64,000 bases of DNA from Zoogloea sp044344315 (lineage in GTDB: Bacteria; Pseudomonadota; Gammaproteobacteria; Burkholderiales; Rhodocyclaceae): NCBI RefSeq assembly GCF_044344315.1, contig NZ_JBIJDC010000005.1:1-64000 (forward strand), written 5' to 3'. Both the position numbers and the translations under genes were made by a program. Positions 1 to 7,963 of this stretch are shown piece by piece (the first letter of the stretch is position 1; each line of letters begins with the position of its first letter). The notes under the pieces were generated by a model that had not been told where the DNA came from, searched no databases, and saw only the letters and a program-made list of their open reading frames with translations.

Positions 1-2
1 AG

Positions 3-251
3 GAGATCCTGCCGGCCTGGAAGCCACGTCCCTTGCCCATGTCGGTGCTGTATCCCCATAACCGTCACCTTTCCCCCAAGGTGCGGGCCTTTGCCGACTG
101 GGTGGCCGAGCTCTTCAGCGAATGCCCTCTGCTCAACGGCAGCGACGGGGTTGGTTTCACGGCCGGCGAGTGCCGCTATCCCGAGCGCACTTCCAGCTAC
201 ACCGTGCGGGAGATGCTGGAGCAGGAGAACCGGAGCGCCGGGCTCGGCTAG
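3..251 (+). CDS. LysR-family transcriptional regulator, C-terminal end (partial)
   Basis: An open frame enters from the left edge and stops at a TAG at 249-251, giving about 82 residues. The stretch reading LYPHNRHLSPKVRAFADWV matches the end of LysR-type effector domains, where a (L/V)YPxxRxLSPKVRAFxDF motif is common. The DNA-binding helix-turn-helix lies outside the window, so the inducer and targets cannot be judged. It points towards the rhodanese gene and converges with it, 24 bases away. Family assignment is fairly sure; a link to the sox genes is not shown. Confidence 0.75.
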   Translation, partial: EILPAWKPRPLPMSVLYPHNRHLSPKVRAFADWVAELFSECPLLNGSDGVGFTAGECRYPERTSSYTVREMLEQENRSAGLG

Positions 252-275
252 GCGAGGCCGAACCGGGAGAGGGGC

Positions 276-878
276 TCAGCGGGGGAAGTACATCTTCGCC
301 TTCACCAGCTTGTAGGTCCATGGCAGGCCGGCGTTCTTCCAGCCGTTCACAATGCGTTGGCCGGCTTTCGGACCTTCCTTGGTCGAGTCGCCCTCGAAGC
401 CTTCGGCAATGCTGTAGACGCGGGTGAAGCCGGCGTTGGCGAGCAGGTCGGCGGCCCGCGCGCTGCGGTCGCCGGATCGGCAGATGAGGATGACCCGGTC
501 GGTCTTGGTGAGGCCCTTTTCCTTGAGGCGGATCTCGGCTTCCTGGATGAAGTCGCTGTTGGGCTCGAGCTGGTACATGTGGCGGCGCTCGTCCCAGTCG
601 GTCATCAGCTCCTGGTGTTCCACGTAGGGCACCAGGGCGTCGGCGGCATTGGGCATGCCCACGTACATGGCTTCGGCACGGGTGCGCACGTCGAGGAAGA
701 GGGTTTGGGCCGAGGCCTCGCCGACAATCTTGTAAGCCTCCTGAGGCGTCAAGTAAAGCTGCAGACGGGAGCGTTTGTAATCGGGCAGGGTGCTGGCGTC
801 CACGCCTTCGGCCAGGGCCGGGAGCGACAGGGAGAGACTGCTCAATGCCAGCAGTGCAGCGATCGCAAAATGTCTCAT
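276..878 (-). CDS. Periplasmic rhodanese-domain sulfurtransferase
   Basis: This 200-aa protein begins with a clear signal peptide (hydrophobic residues about 4-20, ALA cleavage near residue 23), so it should act in the periplasm. The active-site loop ICRSGDRSARAA carries the catalytic cysteine at about residue 133 within the six-residue loop typical of single-domain rhodaneses. The LFLDVRTRAEA strand near residue 60 is the other family signature. The start is supported by GGAGGAA just upstream. It is divergent from a small cytochrome c and lies near the sox operon, so transfer of sulfane sulfur in thiosulfate or polysulfide metabolism is a sensible inference. The natural donor and acceptor are unknown. 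Confidence 0.85.
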   Translation of the reverse strand: MRHFAIAALLALSSLSLSLPALAEGVDASTLPDYKRSRLQLYLTPQEAYKIVGEASAQTLFLDVRTRAEAMYVGMPNAADALVPYVEHQELMTDWDERRHMYQLEPNSDFIQEAEIRLKEKGLTKTDRVILICRSGDRSARAADLLANAGFTRVYSIAEGFEGDSTKEGPKAGQRIVNGWKNAGLPWTYKLVKAKMYFPR

Positions 879-925
879 ACTTCCTCCAGATGATTTGTTT
901 GTGCCAACCCCTGTCGAGGCTGATC

Positions 926-1225
926 ATGCGTTCAAGAACGTTTTTCCTGCTGGCCGGTGTGCTCCTTGCCGGTCTGGCCCGGGCCGGCGATCCGGCGACT
1001 GGCGAGAAGATGGTGACGGAGCATGCCTGTGCCACCTGCCATCAGCGCTTGGTGGGCGGGGATGGCTCGGCCCTGTACACCCGCAGTGATCGCAAGGTGA
1101 CCAGCAAGGCCAAGCTGGCTGCCCAGGTCGGCTTCTGCAGCAATCAGTTGAAGACCGGCTGGTTTCCTGAGGACGAGGAGCATGTGGTGGCGTGGCTGAA
1201 TCACCGCTACTACCACTTCAAATGA
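926..1225 (+). CDS. Small periplasmic c-type cytochrome
   Basis: The ATG at 926 is preferred to upstream in-frame starts because it places a signal peptide (RTFFLLAGVLLAGLARA) at the N-terminus. The mature part is about 78 residues with one haem site, CATCH. No methionine follows the haem motif, so the usual Met axial ligand of class I cytochromes is absent. A conserved-looking block GFCSNQLKTGWFPEDEEHV and two C-terminal histidine regions are the candidates for the sixth ligand. It diverges from the rhodanese gene and converges on soxW with 15 bases between stops. Its role is probably electron transfer in sulfur metabolism, by context only. Confidence 0.75.
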   Translation: MRSRTFFLLAGVLLAGLARAGDPATGEKMVTEHACATCHQRLVGGDGSALYTRSDRKVTSKAKLAAQVGFCSNQLKTGWFPEDEEHVVAWLNHRYYHFK

Positions 1226-1240
1226 CACGAAGGGCAACGC

Positions 1241-1696
1241 TCATTGGGCCAGCCCCTGCGTGACCCGGTTTTCGAGGTAGCCGCCATACAGCCCCACGCT
1301 GTCGCCGCCCAGCAGGGCGTCGGCCCGGGGCTGGCCTTGAGCGTCCAGGAAGAGCACCGTGGGGGCGAACTTCACCTTGTAGCGACGGGCGATGTCGGCG
1401 TGGCTGATCCTGTCCCCATTGAAATCCTTCAGCAGGCGCGGGCTGCCGATGCTCACCTCGCGGATGCGCACCCGCCCCCGAAAGCGCGGGTCATCAAGGA
1501 GGGCAGGGAGATAGGCGTCCCTCACCGCGACGCAATAGGGGCAGTCGGGTAGGCTGAACAGGACCACGTAGAGCAGATCCCGCCGGTTGCCGCCGACCTC
1601 CTGCAGGCTGGATTCGAGGGTGCCGCGGGCATGCACACCGACGCCCCCCACCAGCAGCAGGCAGGCCAGCAGGGCCAGGCGCGCGAGCAGCTTCAT
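1241..1696 (-). CDS. soxW: SoxW-type periplasmic thioredoxin
   Basis: This 151-aa protein has a signal peptide (hydrophobic core about 6-17) and a thioredoxin-fold active site CPYC at residues 52-55 in the context FSLPDCPYC. The cis-proline region FAPTVLFLD near residue 110 is also present. SoxW proteins are periplasmic thioredoxins that keep Sox components reduced, probably SoxY. The gene is last in the sox operon and sits 4 bases from the stop of soxH, which fits co-transcription. No SoxV/CcdA-like membrane reductant donor is in the window, so the electron source must be elsewhere. Confidence 0.8.
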   Translation of the reverse strand: MKLLARLALLACLLLVGGVGVHARGTLESSLQEVGGNRRDLLYVVLFSLPDCPYCVAVRDAYLPALLDDPRFRGRVRIREVSIGSPRLLKDFNGDRISHADIARRYKVKFAPTVLFLDAQGQPRADALLGGDSVGLYGGYLENRVTQGLAQ

Positions 1697-1700
1697 GGAC

Positions 1701-2678
1701 TTATCGGGCGAGGGACTCGCGCTCCAGGGTCAGGTAGCTGCCGTAGGCGTTGATGCGGTTGGCGGCCTCGAAGGCGGGCACCTTGCTGAAGCGGCTCCAG
1801 TCGGTGCGGGCGTAGGCCTCCTCAAAGGGCACCATCTCTTCCACCGCTTTACCCATCTGTTCGCGCAGGTAGAGCAGGTAATCGCGGGTCAGCTTGAGGT
1901 CGGCAGCGGCGTTGGTGGAGTGATTGCCGTGCCCCGTGACCAGCACCTTGGGTTTGAGCCCCACCAGGGTGTCGATGGCGGCCAGCCAGCGTTTGCTGTC
2001 GGCGTTCCCGACGAAGGGTATGCGGCCAGCAAACAGGATGTCGCCGCAGAACACCACACCGTCTTCTTCCACGGTCACCACCAGGTCTTCCGGGGCGTGG
2101 GCGGGGCCGAGGATGGTGATGCGAAAGTGCAGACCACCCTCTTCAAAGCGGGTGTCACCCGTGAGCCAGCGGTCGGCCTGTATCAGACGGGTGTTCTCGT
2201 CTACCCAGGGAAACAGGTCTTTCTGGCGCTGGGCCAGGCGGGCGGCAGCTTCGCCACTGCCGAAGTATTCCTTGCCACCTTCGTGGGCCCACACCTCGGC
2301 GCCGGCTGCCTTGAAGGCTGCGAGGCCGTAGAAATGGTCGGCGTGGTAGTGGGTCAGAATGACCCGCTTCACCGGCTTGCTGCTGACCTGGCGGATGGCG
2401 GCCAGCAGTGCGTCGCCCAGGGGCGGGGTGCCGAGGGCGTCGATGACGATTACGCTGTCCCGGGTGACGACGAAGCCGGCATTGCTGTTGAAGCCCTTGT
2501 TGGCCGCTGAAGCCATACCGGCGTCGCCCAGCACATACCAGGCGTGTTCGGAGACGCGGACCGGTCTGAGCGTTTCGGCGGCAGCCTGCCCGCCCGGCAA
2601 CAGGCTGGCCAGGATCACAAGGGTGAGGGCGACGATGGCATGTAGCCGGGAAGGGAGGGGGAGTCTGCTGCAGGCCAT
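1701..2678 (-). CDS. soxH: SoxH-like periplasmic metallo-hydrolase
   Basis: A 325-aa metallo-beta-lactamase-fold protein. The ATG at 2678 is chosen because a signal peptide (hydrophobic residues about 14-28) follows directly; the longer open frame upstream runs into soxB. The metal-binding motif is THYHADH (about 109-115), with further ligands likely in ILGPAHAPED, ILFAGR and VTGHG. SoxH is a common but poorly understood sox operon member whose product is not essential for thiosulfate oxidation in the studied species. It lies 11 bases from the soxB stop and 4 bases from soxW. A quinoprotein-relay type MBL hydrolase is the alternative family, but the context favours SoxH. Confidence 0.75.
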   Translation of the reverse strand: MACSRLPLPSRLHAIVALTLVILASLLPGGQAAAETLRPVRVSEHAWYVLGDAGMASAANKGFNSNAGFVVTRDSVIVIDALGTPPLGDALLAAIRQVSSKPVKRVILTHYHADHFYGLAAFKAAGAEVWAHEGGKEYFGSGEAAARLAQRQKDLFPWVDENTRLIQADRWLTGDTRFEEGGLHFRITILGPAHAPEDLVVTVEEDGVVFCGDILFAGRIPFVGNADSKRWLAAIDTLVGLKPKVLVTGHGNHSTNAAADLKLTRDYLLYLREQMGKAVEEMVPFEEAYARTDWSRFSKVPAFEAANRINAYGSYLTLERESLAR

Positions 2679-2689
2679 CGTCGTTCTCC

Positions 2690-4414
2690 TCAAACCATGC
2701 CGGGGTTGCCTGCCATGCCCTTCAGGGTCGGCAGATTGAGCGGACGGGCGCGGACTACCTTCTGCCCCTTGAGATAGCGGGCCACCAGATCCCACACGGC
2801 TTCGCCGCCGGCCTTGGCGGCGTCTTCCGAGACTGGCGCCCAGCCGGCGACCTTGTAGGTCTTGCCGGCCTCCAGCAGCTTGCCGCCCAGGCGCATGTCG
2901 GAGATGCGGCCGCCCATGCGGCCCATCGGGTCGCAGGTGTACTCAAGCCCGCCGACCCGCACCATGTCGCCGCCCTGCTGGTAGTAGGGGTCGGGGTTGA
3001 ACAGGTTGTCGCAGACGTCTTCGAGCACGGTCTTGATCTGCTCGCCGGTCATCATGGTCACCGTGGTCCATGGGTAAGTGATGGCGGTCTGGTCGAGCAG
3101 ATGCTCCATGCGGATGGTGTCGCCGGGCAGCAGGCTGGTGCCCCAGCGGAAGCCGGGGGAGAAGGCGATCTCGGCGTTCTTTTCGGCCAGCAGGGCGTCG
3201 AGGATGAGCTGGTCCCAGGAGCCGTTGAAGTTGCCGCGGCGGTACAGCAGCCCTTCGCTGACAGCAAGCTTCTCGGCCAGCTTGCCCTCGTAGGGGGCGC
3301 GCATCTTCTTGATCAGCGCGTCCATGGCCGGGTCGGCGGGGATCAGGTTGGCGAACACCGGCAGCAGCTTGTAGCGGAAGTCGGTGACCTTGCCACCCTT
3401 CACCTCCAGGTCGAGCACGCCCAGGTATTTGCCGTTGGAGCCGGCATTGGTGACCAGGGTCTGGCCACCGGCGTTCTTCACGATCACCGGGGCGGGTACG
3501 CCGTCGTGGGTGTGCCCGCCCAGGATGGCGTCCACACCGCGCACCCGGCTGGCCATCTTCAGGTCCACGTCCATGCCGTTGTGGGACAGCACCACCACCG
3601 CCTGGGCGCCGGCGGCGCGGGCTTCGTCCACCACCTTCTGCAGGTTGTCGTCCTGGATGCCGTAGCTCCAGTTGGGCACCTGCCAGCGGGGGTTGGCAAT
3701 GGGGGTGTAGGGGAAGGCCTGGCCGATGATGGCCACGGCCACGCCGTTGATGTTGCGGATCACGTAGGGCTTGAACACCGGGTCGCCGAAGTCGGCGGTC
3801 TTGATGTTCTGGGCGACGATGTCAACGGTGCCCTTGAAGTCCTTCTCCTCGATCTCCTTGACCCGGGCCTCGCCATAGGTGGCTTCCCAGTGCAGGGTCA
3901 TGACGTCCACGGTGAGGGCCTTGCAGGCATCCACCATGTCCTGGGCGTTGGTCCACAGGGCCAGGCCGGAGCCCTGCCAGGTGTCGCCGCCGTCAAGAAG
4001 CAGGGCTCCCGGGCGGCTGGCCTTGAGTTGCTTGACCAGGGTGGCCAGGTGGGCGAAGCCGCCGACCTTGCCGTAGGTCTTGGCAGCCTTGACGAAATCC
4101 AGGTAGGTGAAGGCGTGGGCCTCCGGCGTACCCGGGCGGATACCGAAGTGGCGCAGCAGCTTGTCGCCCACCAGGTGCGGCACCTGGCCGGCCATGGGGC
4201 CGATGCCCAGATTCACGTCCGGCTCGCGGAAGTGGATGGGCAGCAGCTGGGCGTGACAGTCGGTCATGTGAAGCAGGCTGACGTTGCCAAAGCGGGGCAG
4301 GTCATACATCCGGGTGGCGGCCTTGGCCGCCTCGGAGGGGTTGCTGTGCAGGCTGAGGCCGCCGGCCGCGGCGACGGCCAGCACCTGGAGGAAATCCCGG
4401 CGATTCATGGACAT
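2690..4414 (-). CDS. soxB: SoxB thiosulfohydrolase
   Basis: This 574-aa protein belongs to the 5'-nucleotidase/calcineurin phosphoesterase fold. It hydrolyses the sulfone group from SoxY-S-S-SO3- to release sulfate, using a dinuclear Mn centre in the periplasm. Metal-ligand motifs are visible in order: HMTDCHAQL (D52, H54), LLLDGGDTWQGSGL, LTLHWEATYG, VVLSHNGMD and LGGHTHDGV. The N-terminus NRRDFLQVLAVAAAG is a twin-arginine signal, so the folded metalloenzyme is exported by Tat. The start is an ATG at 4414 with a second ATG two codons later. It is flanked by soxX (16 bases upstream) and soxH. Length and motifs are those of full-length SoxB. Confidence 0.95.
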   Translation of the reverse strand: MSMNRRDFLQVLAVAAAGGLSLHSNPSEAAKAATRMYDLPRFGNVSLLHMTDCHAQLLPIHFREPDVNLGIGPMAGQVPHLVGDKLLRHFGIRPGTPEAHAFTYLDFVKAAKTYGKVGGFAHLATLVKQLKASRPGALLLDGGDTWQGSGLALWTNAQDMVDACKALTVDVMTLHWEATYGEARVKEIEEKDFKGTVDIVAQNIKTADFGDPVFKPYVIRNINGVAVAIIGQAFPYTPIANPRWQVPNWSYGIQDDNLQKVVDEARAAGAQAVVVLSHNGMDVDLKMASRVRGVDAILGGHTHDGVPAPVIVKNAGGQTLVTNAGSNGKYLGVLDLEVKGGKVTDFRYKLLPVFANLIPADPAMDALIKKMRAPYEGKLAEKLAVSEGLLYRRGNFNGSWDQLILDALLAEKNAEIAFSPGFRWGTSLLPGDTIRMEHLLDQTAITYPWTTVTMMTGEQIKTVLEDVCDNLFNPDPYYQQGGDMVRVGGLEYTCDPMGRMGGRISDMRLGGKLLEAGKTYKVAGWAPVSEDAAKAGGEAVWDLVARYLKGQKVVRARPLNLPTLKGMAGNPGMV

Positions 4415-4430
4415 GCGGTGGGCTCCATTG

Positions 4431-5087
4431 TCAGTCTTTGTTAACGGGCGATTCGGGATCGACCAGGAAGGCGACGATGTGGGTGATCTGCTCCGGTGTG
4501 AGCCAGCTGTGCAGCCCGAAACGGGGCATGTTGGTGCACGCGGTGAAGGCGTTGGAGTTGTAGATCTTGTCGTAGGTGTACTTGACGATGTCGTCGCTGG
4601 CGCCGCGCAGCTTGCCGAAGTGGTGCAGGGTGGGGCCGATCGTGCCGTAGGCCACTTCCTTCTTGGCCAGCTGGTGGCAGGCGTAGCAGTTGCCGCCACG
4701 GGGTGTCATCGGGGCGTCGGGCTGGATGAAGCCGATGTGTCCGCCGCGGCCGCTGGAGGCGAGCTTTTCGCCTTCCTTCCAGTCACCGATGAGCTTGCCA
4801 TCCACGGGGTAACGGATCGTGGCCTTCTGAGCCAGTTCGATCTTCTGGCGCAGCTTGGCGGGCGGATTGTCCCGGTACTGGCTGCACACGCGCATGGCTT
4901 CGTCCTGATCGAGGCGGTCCATCCAGTACTTGGGGTTGTCGCCGCGGAAGGAGCTGCGGAAGATCTGTTCGGCCTGCTTTGCCACGTCGTTCTTTACGCT
5001 GACGGCGCCGGAAGGGGTGCGTTCCTGGGCATGGGCGGGCAGGCTGGCGAGCAGGGCAAGGGTGGCGGCGATGAGGGTCTTGTGCAT
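4431..5087 (-). CDS. soxX: SoxX cytochrome c subunit
   Basis: A 218-aa monohaem cytochrome with a Sec signal peptide (about 1-20) and haem site CYACH (C134, C137, H138). The probable axial methionine lies in ACTNMPRFG (M187). SoxX pairs with SoxA to attach thiosulfate oxidatively to the SoxY cysteine and takes up the released electrons. The protein has a roughly 100-residue region before the haem domain, so it is the long form of SoxX. The gene follows soxA after 12 bases and precedes soxB, the usual A-X-B order. Confidence 0.92.
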   Translation of the reverse strand: MHKTLIAATLALLASLPAHAQERTPSGAVSVKNDVAKQAEQIFRSSFRGDNPKYWMDRLDQDEAMRVCSQYRDNPPAKLRQKIELAQKATIRYPVDGKLIGDWKEGEKLASSGRGGHIGFIQPDAPMTPRGGNCYACHQLAKKEVAYGTIGPTLHHFGKLRGASDDIVKYTYDKIYNSNAFTACTNMPRFGLHSWLTPEQITHIVAFLVDPESPVNKD

Positions 5088-5099
5088 GGTGGTGTCCTC

Positions 5100-5906
5100 T
5101 CAGCGCTTGATGCCAGGGGTCTGCATGACAGTGCCGCTGGCATTCTTCTGCAGATACACCTGCAGGGCGATCACCGAGTCGGACAGGTATTTGGGCTCGG
5201 GCCAGCGGGCCTGGCGCATGCAGTCAATGAGGCGTCGCTGCATGGTCCAGACTGCACCCTGGGACACCCGGTAGGAGGGCCAGGTGGACATGGCCACGCC
5301 AGCACCTGCCTGGGTGGTGAGGTTGCCCAGATCCTGCAAGCGGATGCGCTTGTCGTCCTGGCCGTGGCAGATGGCGCAGGAGAAATCCTGCGGGCCGCTG
5401 CGGCGGTAGAAGATGTACTCGCCCACCTTGGCCATCCGGGCTTCCTCGGGGTGGCGGGCCGGTACATCGATCTTCATGCCGTTGGATTTTGCGCCGATAT
5501 AGGTGACCAGCGCCTCGATCTCGGATTCCTTGCCCGGGCGGGAGAACCACTGCCGGGTGATGTCTTCTTCCTTAAGCCCTTGCAGGCTGACCATGCAGTG
5601 GACGAGGCGGGACTCCACGTCCATCACCTTCCGGGTGTCGGGGAAATAGCGCGGCAGTTGGGCGTAGGCGCCGTCGAGTTTGCCGGGGCCGAGGCCCATG
5701 TCACATTGCTCGAGGCTGACGTTCTTCGGGCCGCGGGCCTTTTTCCACAGGGCTTCGCCCTTGAGTTCGAACAGCTCGGCCGGGTTGCCGTCGGCCAGCA
5801 TCTCCCGGTATTTGGCGATTTCGTCCATGGTCGACCCCTGGGCCGTGGCTGTGCCGGCCAGGCCGAGGGCTGCCGTGACAAGGACCGCACGCAGTCTTGT
5901 ACTCAT
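5100..5906 (-). CDS. soxA: SoxA cytochrome c subunit (monohaem form)
   Basis: A 268-aa exported protein (signal peptide about 1-22). One canonical haem motif, CAICH, is at 177-181. The first haem domain seen in dihaem SoxA is vestigial: only single cysteines remain at C68 and C104, which probably form a disulfide. The block RRLIDCMRQARWPEP contains C229, the cysteine persulfide haem ligand and catalytic residue of SoxA. With SoxX it forms the c-type thiosulfate:SoxY sulfurtransferase. A 127-base gap containing GC hairpins separates it from soxZ, so expression relative to soxYZ may be tuned. Confidence 0.93.
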   Translation of the reverse strand: MSTRLRAVLVTAALGLAGTATAQGSTMDEIAKYREMLADGNPAELFELKGEALWKKARGPKNVSLEQCDMGLGPGKLDGAYAQLPRYFPDTRKVMDVESRLVHCMVSLQGLKEEDITRQWFSRPGKESEIEALVTYIGAKSNGMKIDVPARHPEEARMAKVGEYIFYRRSGPQDFSCAICHGQDDKRIRLQDLGNLTTQAGAGVAMSTWPSYRVSQGAVWTMQRRLIDCMRQARWPEPKYLSDSVIALQVYLQKNASGTVMQTPGIKR

Positions 5907-5936
5907 CGTTCTTCCTCCTTCTTGGGGGTGCCCCTG

Positions 5937-6013
5937 CCGCTTCGGAGCGGTCTGGTGGTCGGGCGCAGTGTGCGTGGAGCCAAGGTGCTCCGCAGGCCCG
6001 GTGTGGCCCGGGC
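5937..6013 (-). promoter_or_regulatory. Hairpins in the soxZ-soxA spacer
   Basis: The only long gap in the sox operon holds two inverted repeats on the transcribed strand. One is CCGCT/AGCGG with a 4-base loop (5937-5950). The other is GCCCGG/CCGGGC with a 6-base loop (5996-6013). No U-run follows either one, so they are not classic terminators. They could mark an mRNA-processing or stability site between soxYZ and soxAXB. Function is inference. Confidence 0.35.
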
Positions 6014-6033
6014 TGCGGGAGCAGGGCTGCAGA

Positions 6034-6345
6034 TCAGTTGATCTGGACTTCGTCGGTGCGCTTCTCGCCCTTGTTGTCCATCCAGCTCACGGCCAGCTTG
6101 TCGCCCTTGGCGCCGCCCTTGAACTTGAAGGCCAGGTAGGGGTTCTTGGACACGGCGGTGCCGAACTGGGCTGCCAGCACCTGTTTGCCGTTGTGTTCGG
6201 CCGACAGCTCGGTGATGAAATGGGCCGGGACCAGGTTGCCGGACGAATCCTTGCGCTGGCCGGTTTCCATCTCGTGGCTCATCAGCACCTTCACTTCGGT
6301 GATGCCGTCCTTCGCGCTGGCGCGAATCTTCATGGGATCTGCCAT
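6034..6345 (-). CDS. soxZ: SoxZ sulfur-carrier subunit
   Basis: A 103-aa protein without a signal peptide, ending in KGEKRTDEVQIN. SoxZ folds as an immunoglobulin-like sandwich and travels to the periplasm with SoxY, which carries the Tat signal. Typical SoxZ features are the opening MADPMKIRASAK, the region VKVLMSHEMETGQRKD, and FITELSAEHNGKQV. It lies directly downstream of soxY (37-base gap), matching the universal YZ pairing. It forms the SoxYZ heterodimer that presents the substrate-bearing arm to SoxXA, SoxB and SoxCD. Confidence 0.93.
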   Translation of the reverse strand: MADPMKIRASAKDGITEVKVLMSHEMETGQRKDSSGNLVPAHFITELSAEHNGKQVLAAQFGTAVSKNPYLAFKFKGGAKGDKLAVSWMDNKGEKRTDEVQIN

Positions 6346-6382
6346 TTTCTATTCCTTTTCCGAATCGGGTTCTTGCCGAGGC

Positions 6383-6850
6383 TCAGCCGCCGCAGCCGCC
6401 GAGGGTGACCTTGATTTCCTTCTTGGTCATGATGAACTTGCCGCCGACCTTGACGACGGCGATGACGTCGGAGGTCTGGCCCATCTTGACCCGGGTCTGC
6501 ACCGAGGCTTCCGTGCCGGCCGGCAGGGTGAAGCTGGCCGCCAGCGGGTTGGGGTTCTTCTCGATGAGGAGGGCGATGACCTCGACGCCGGCCAGGGCCG
6601 ACACCACCCCCACCGGCACCACGGCGCCGTTCTCGGCGATGTCCGGGGCGGTGATCTGGATGTCGGTGGAATTTTGGGCGCCGGTGGCACCCAGCGCCTT
6701 GAGGGTTTCCTCGATGGTCTTGGCGTCGAAGGCCGATTTGTTCCATTCGGCGCGGGCCTGGCTCGGGGTGATCAGGCCGGCGGCGGCCAGCAGGCCGAAC
6801 AGGCCCAGCCCGCCACCCGCCTTGAGTGCTTCACGGCGTTGCATGTTCAT
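6383..6850 (-). CDS. soxY: SoxY sulfur-carrier protein with C-terminal cysteine arm
   Basis: A 155-aa protein. The ATG at 6850 is preferred over an in-frame ATG nine codons upstream because AGGAGAG sits at good spacing before it and the Tat motif QRREALKAGGGLGLFG then falls at the N-terminus. The protein ends in GGCGG, the flexible arm whose cysteine (C153) carries the thiosulfate-derived sulfur as the covalent Sox intermediate. The gene lies between soxD and soxZ. Length and tail are canonical. Confidence 0.95.
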   Translation of the reverse strand: MNMQRREALKAGGGLGLFGLLAAAGLITPSQARAEWNKSAFDAKTIEETLKALGATGAQNSTDIQITAPDIAENGAVVPVGVVSALAGVEVIALLIEKNPNPLAASFTLPAGTEASVQTRVKMGQTSDVIAVVKVGGKFIMTKKEIKVTLGGCGG

Positions 6851-6877
6851 GTGTCTCTCTCCTTGGTTGATCGGCAT

Positions 6878-7963
6878 TTACTGGGCCTTGGCGCCCGACA
6901 GAATCCATTTGACGAGGCTGCGGATGTCCCCATCCTTGAGGTGGCCCTGGGGGGGCATGGGGACTGCACCCCACACGCCCTGACCGCCGGCCTTGACCTT
7001 GGCGACGAGCTTCGCCTCGGCATCGGCCTGCCCCTTGTACTTGGCCGCGACCTCGTTGTAGCCGGGGCCGACGATCTTGTTGGCCACGCCATGACAGGCC
7101 ATGCAGCCGCTGTCGTTGGCGAGCTTGGCTGCTGCGGCGTTCTCACTCAGGGGGGCGGGGGCTGCAGCGACTGCGGCTGCCTTGCCACTGGTGTCCTTGC
7201 CCCGCACCGGACCCACCGCACGGTTCTGTTCGGCCAGGTTGCCGTGGGCGGTTTCGGCATAGACCGGTAGCAAGGAGGCGACCTTCACCTCGGTCTTGCA
7301 ATTGCTCATGCAGGCGGTGTTCTTCACGTCGGGTTTGCCGCCGTTGCCGATGCCACCCTTTGATGCCGGGGCGCCCGGCCACATGCCGTGGTCGGTGCTC
7401 ATGCCATTGCGGTTGGGCATGCGTGCCTGGGCCTCGGCGATGTTCTTGTCGCTTAGCACGAAGTCGGCGGGCACGATTTCCGCCAGGTTGAGCAGATAGG
7501 CCACCAGCCCGTATACCTCGTCGTTGGTCAGGGACTTGGGCGAGGTGAGGGGCATGGCCCGGTTGATGTAGTCGAACAGGGTGGATACCGTGGCGACCTT
7601 CATGATGGCGCTGCGCTGGGGGGCGTCGCCCTTGACCAAGGACAGTACGTGGCCTGTCTTGATGTCGTCCTTGGTGGTGCCGCCGATCAGCGGGGTGTGC
7701 ACCTCGTTGGACTCGCCGAAGCTGCCATGGCAGGACGCACATTTGGCTTCCCACACTTCCTGGCCCTGGTCCACGCTGCCGCTGCCCGGGCGCAGGCCCT
7801 TGAAGTCGGGGCGCACGTCGATATCCCAGGCGTGGATCTCGGCCCGGGTGGCCGGACGCCCGACACCACTGTACTTTCCGTCGGCCAGGGCAGTACTACC
7901 TGCGAGGGTGGCGAAGGCCAGCACCAGGGCACCGCTCAGAGAGGCCTTAGAGAACCTGGACAT
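6878..7963 (-). CDS. soxD: SoxD dihaem cytochrome c subunit of sulfane dehydrogenase
   Basis: A 361-aa exported protein (signal peptide about 1-27) with two haem motifs, CASCH (75-79) and CMACH (287-291). The second domain has a Met ligand in AVPMPPQGH (M336). Between them is a CMSNC pair and a low-complexity alanine linker. SoxD takes electrons from the molybdenum subunit SoxC. Its start overlaps the end of soxC by 17 bases, so the two are probably translationally coupled. SoxCD presence means thiosulfate can be oxidised fully to sulfate without obligatory sulfur globules. Confidence 0.92.
   Translation of the reverse strand: MSRFSKASLSGALVLAFATLAGSTALADGKYSGVGRPATRAEIHAWDIDVRPDFKGLRPGSGSVDQGQEVWEAKCASCHGSFGESNEVHTPLIGGTTKDDIKTGHVLSLVKGDAPQRSAIMKVATVSTLFDYINRAMPLTSPKSLTNDEVYGLVAYLLNLAEIVPADFVLSDKNIAEAQARMPNRNGMSTDHGMWPGAPASKGGIGNGGKPDVKNTACMSNCKTEVKVASLLPVYAETAHGNLAEQNRAVGPVRGKDTSGKAAAVAAAPAPLSENAAAAKLANDSGCMACHGVANKIVGPGYNEVAAKYKGQADAEAKLVAKVKAGGQGVWGAVPMPPQGHLKDGDIRSLVKWILSGAKAQ

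Noticed and set aside
2359..4444. Plus-strand frames opposite soxB and soxH
   Set aside because: The minus-strand proteins have full metal-site motifs; the plus frames do not resemble any family.
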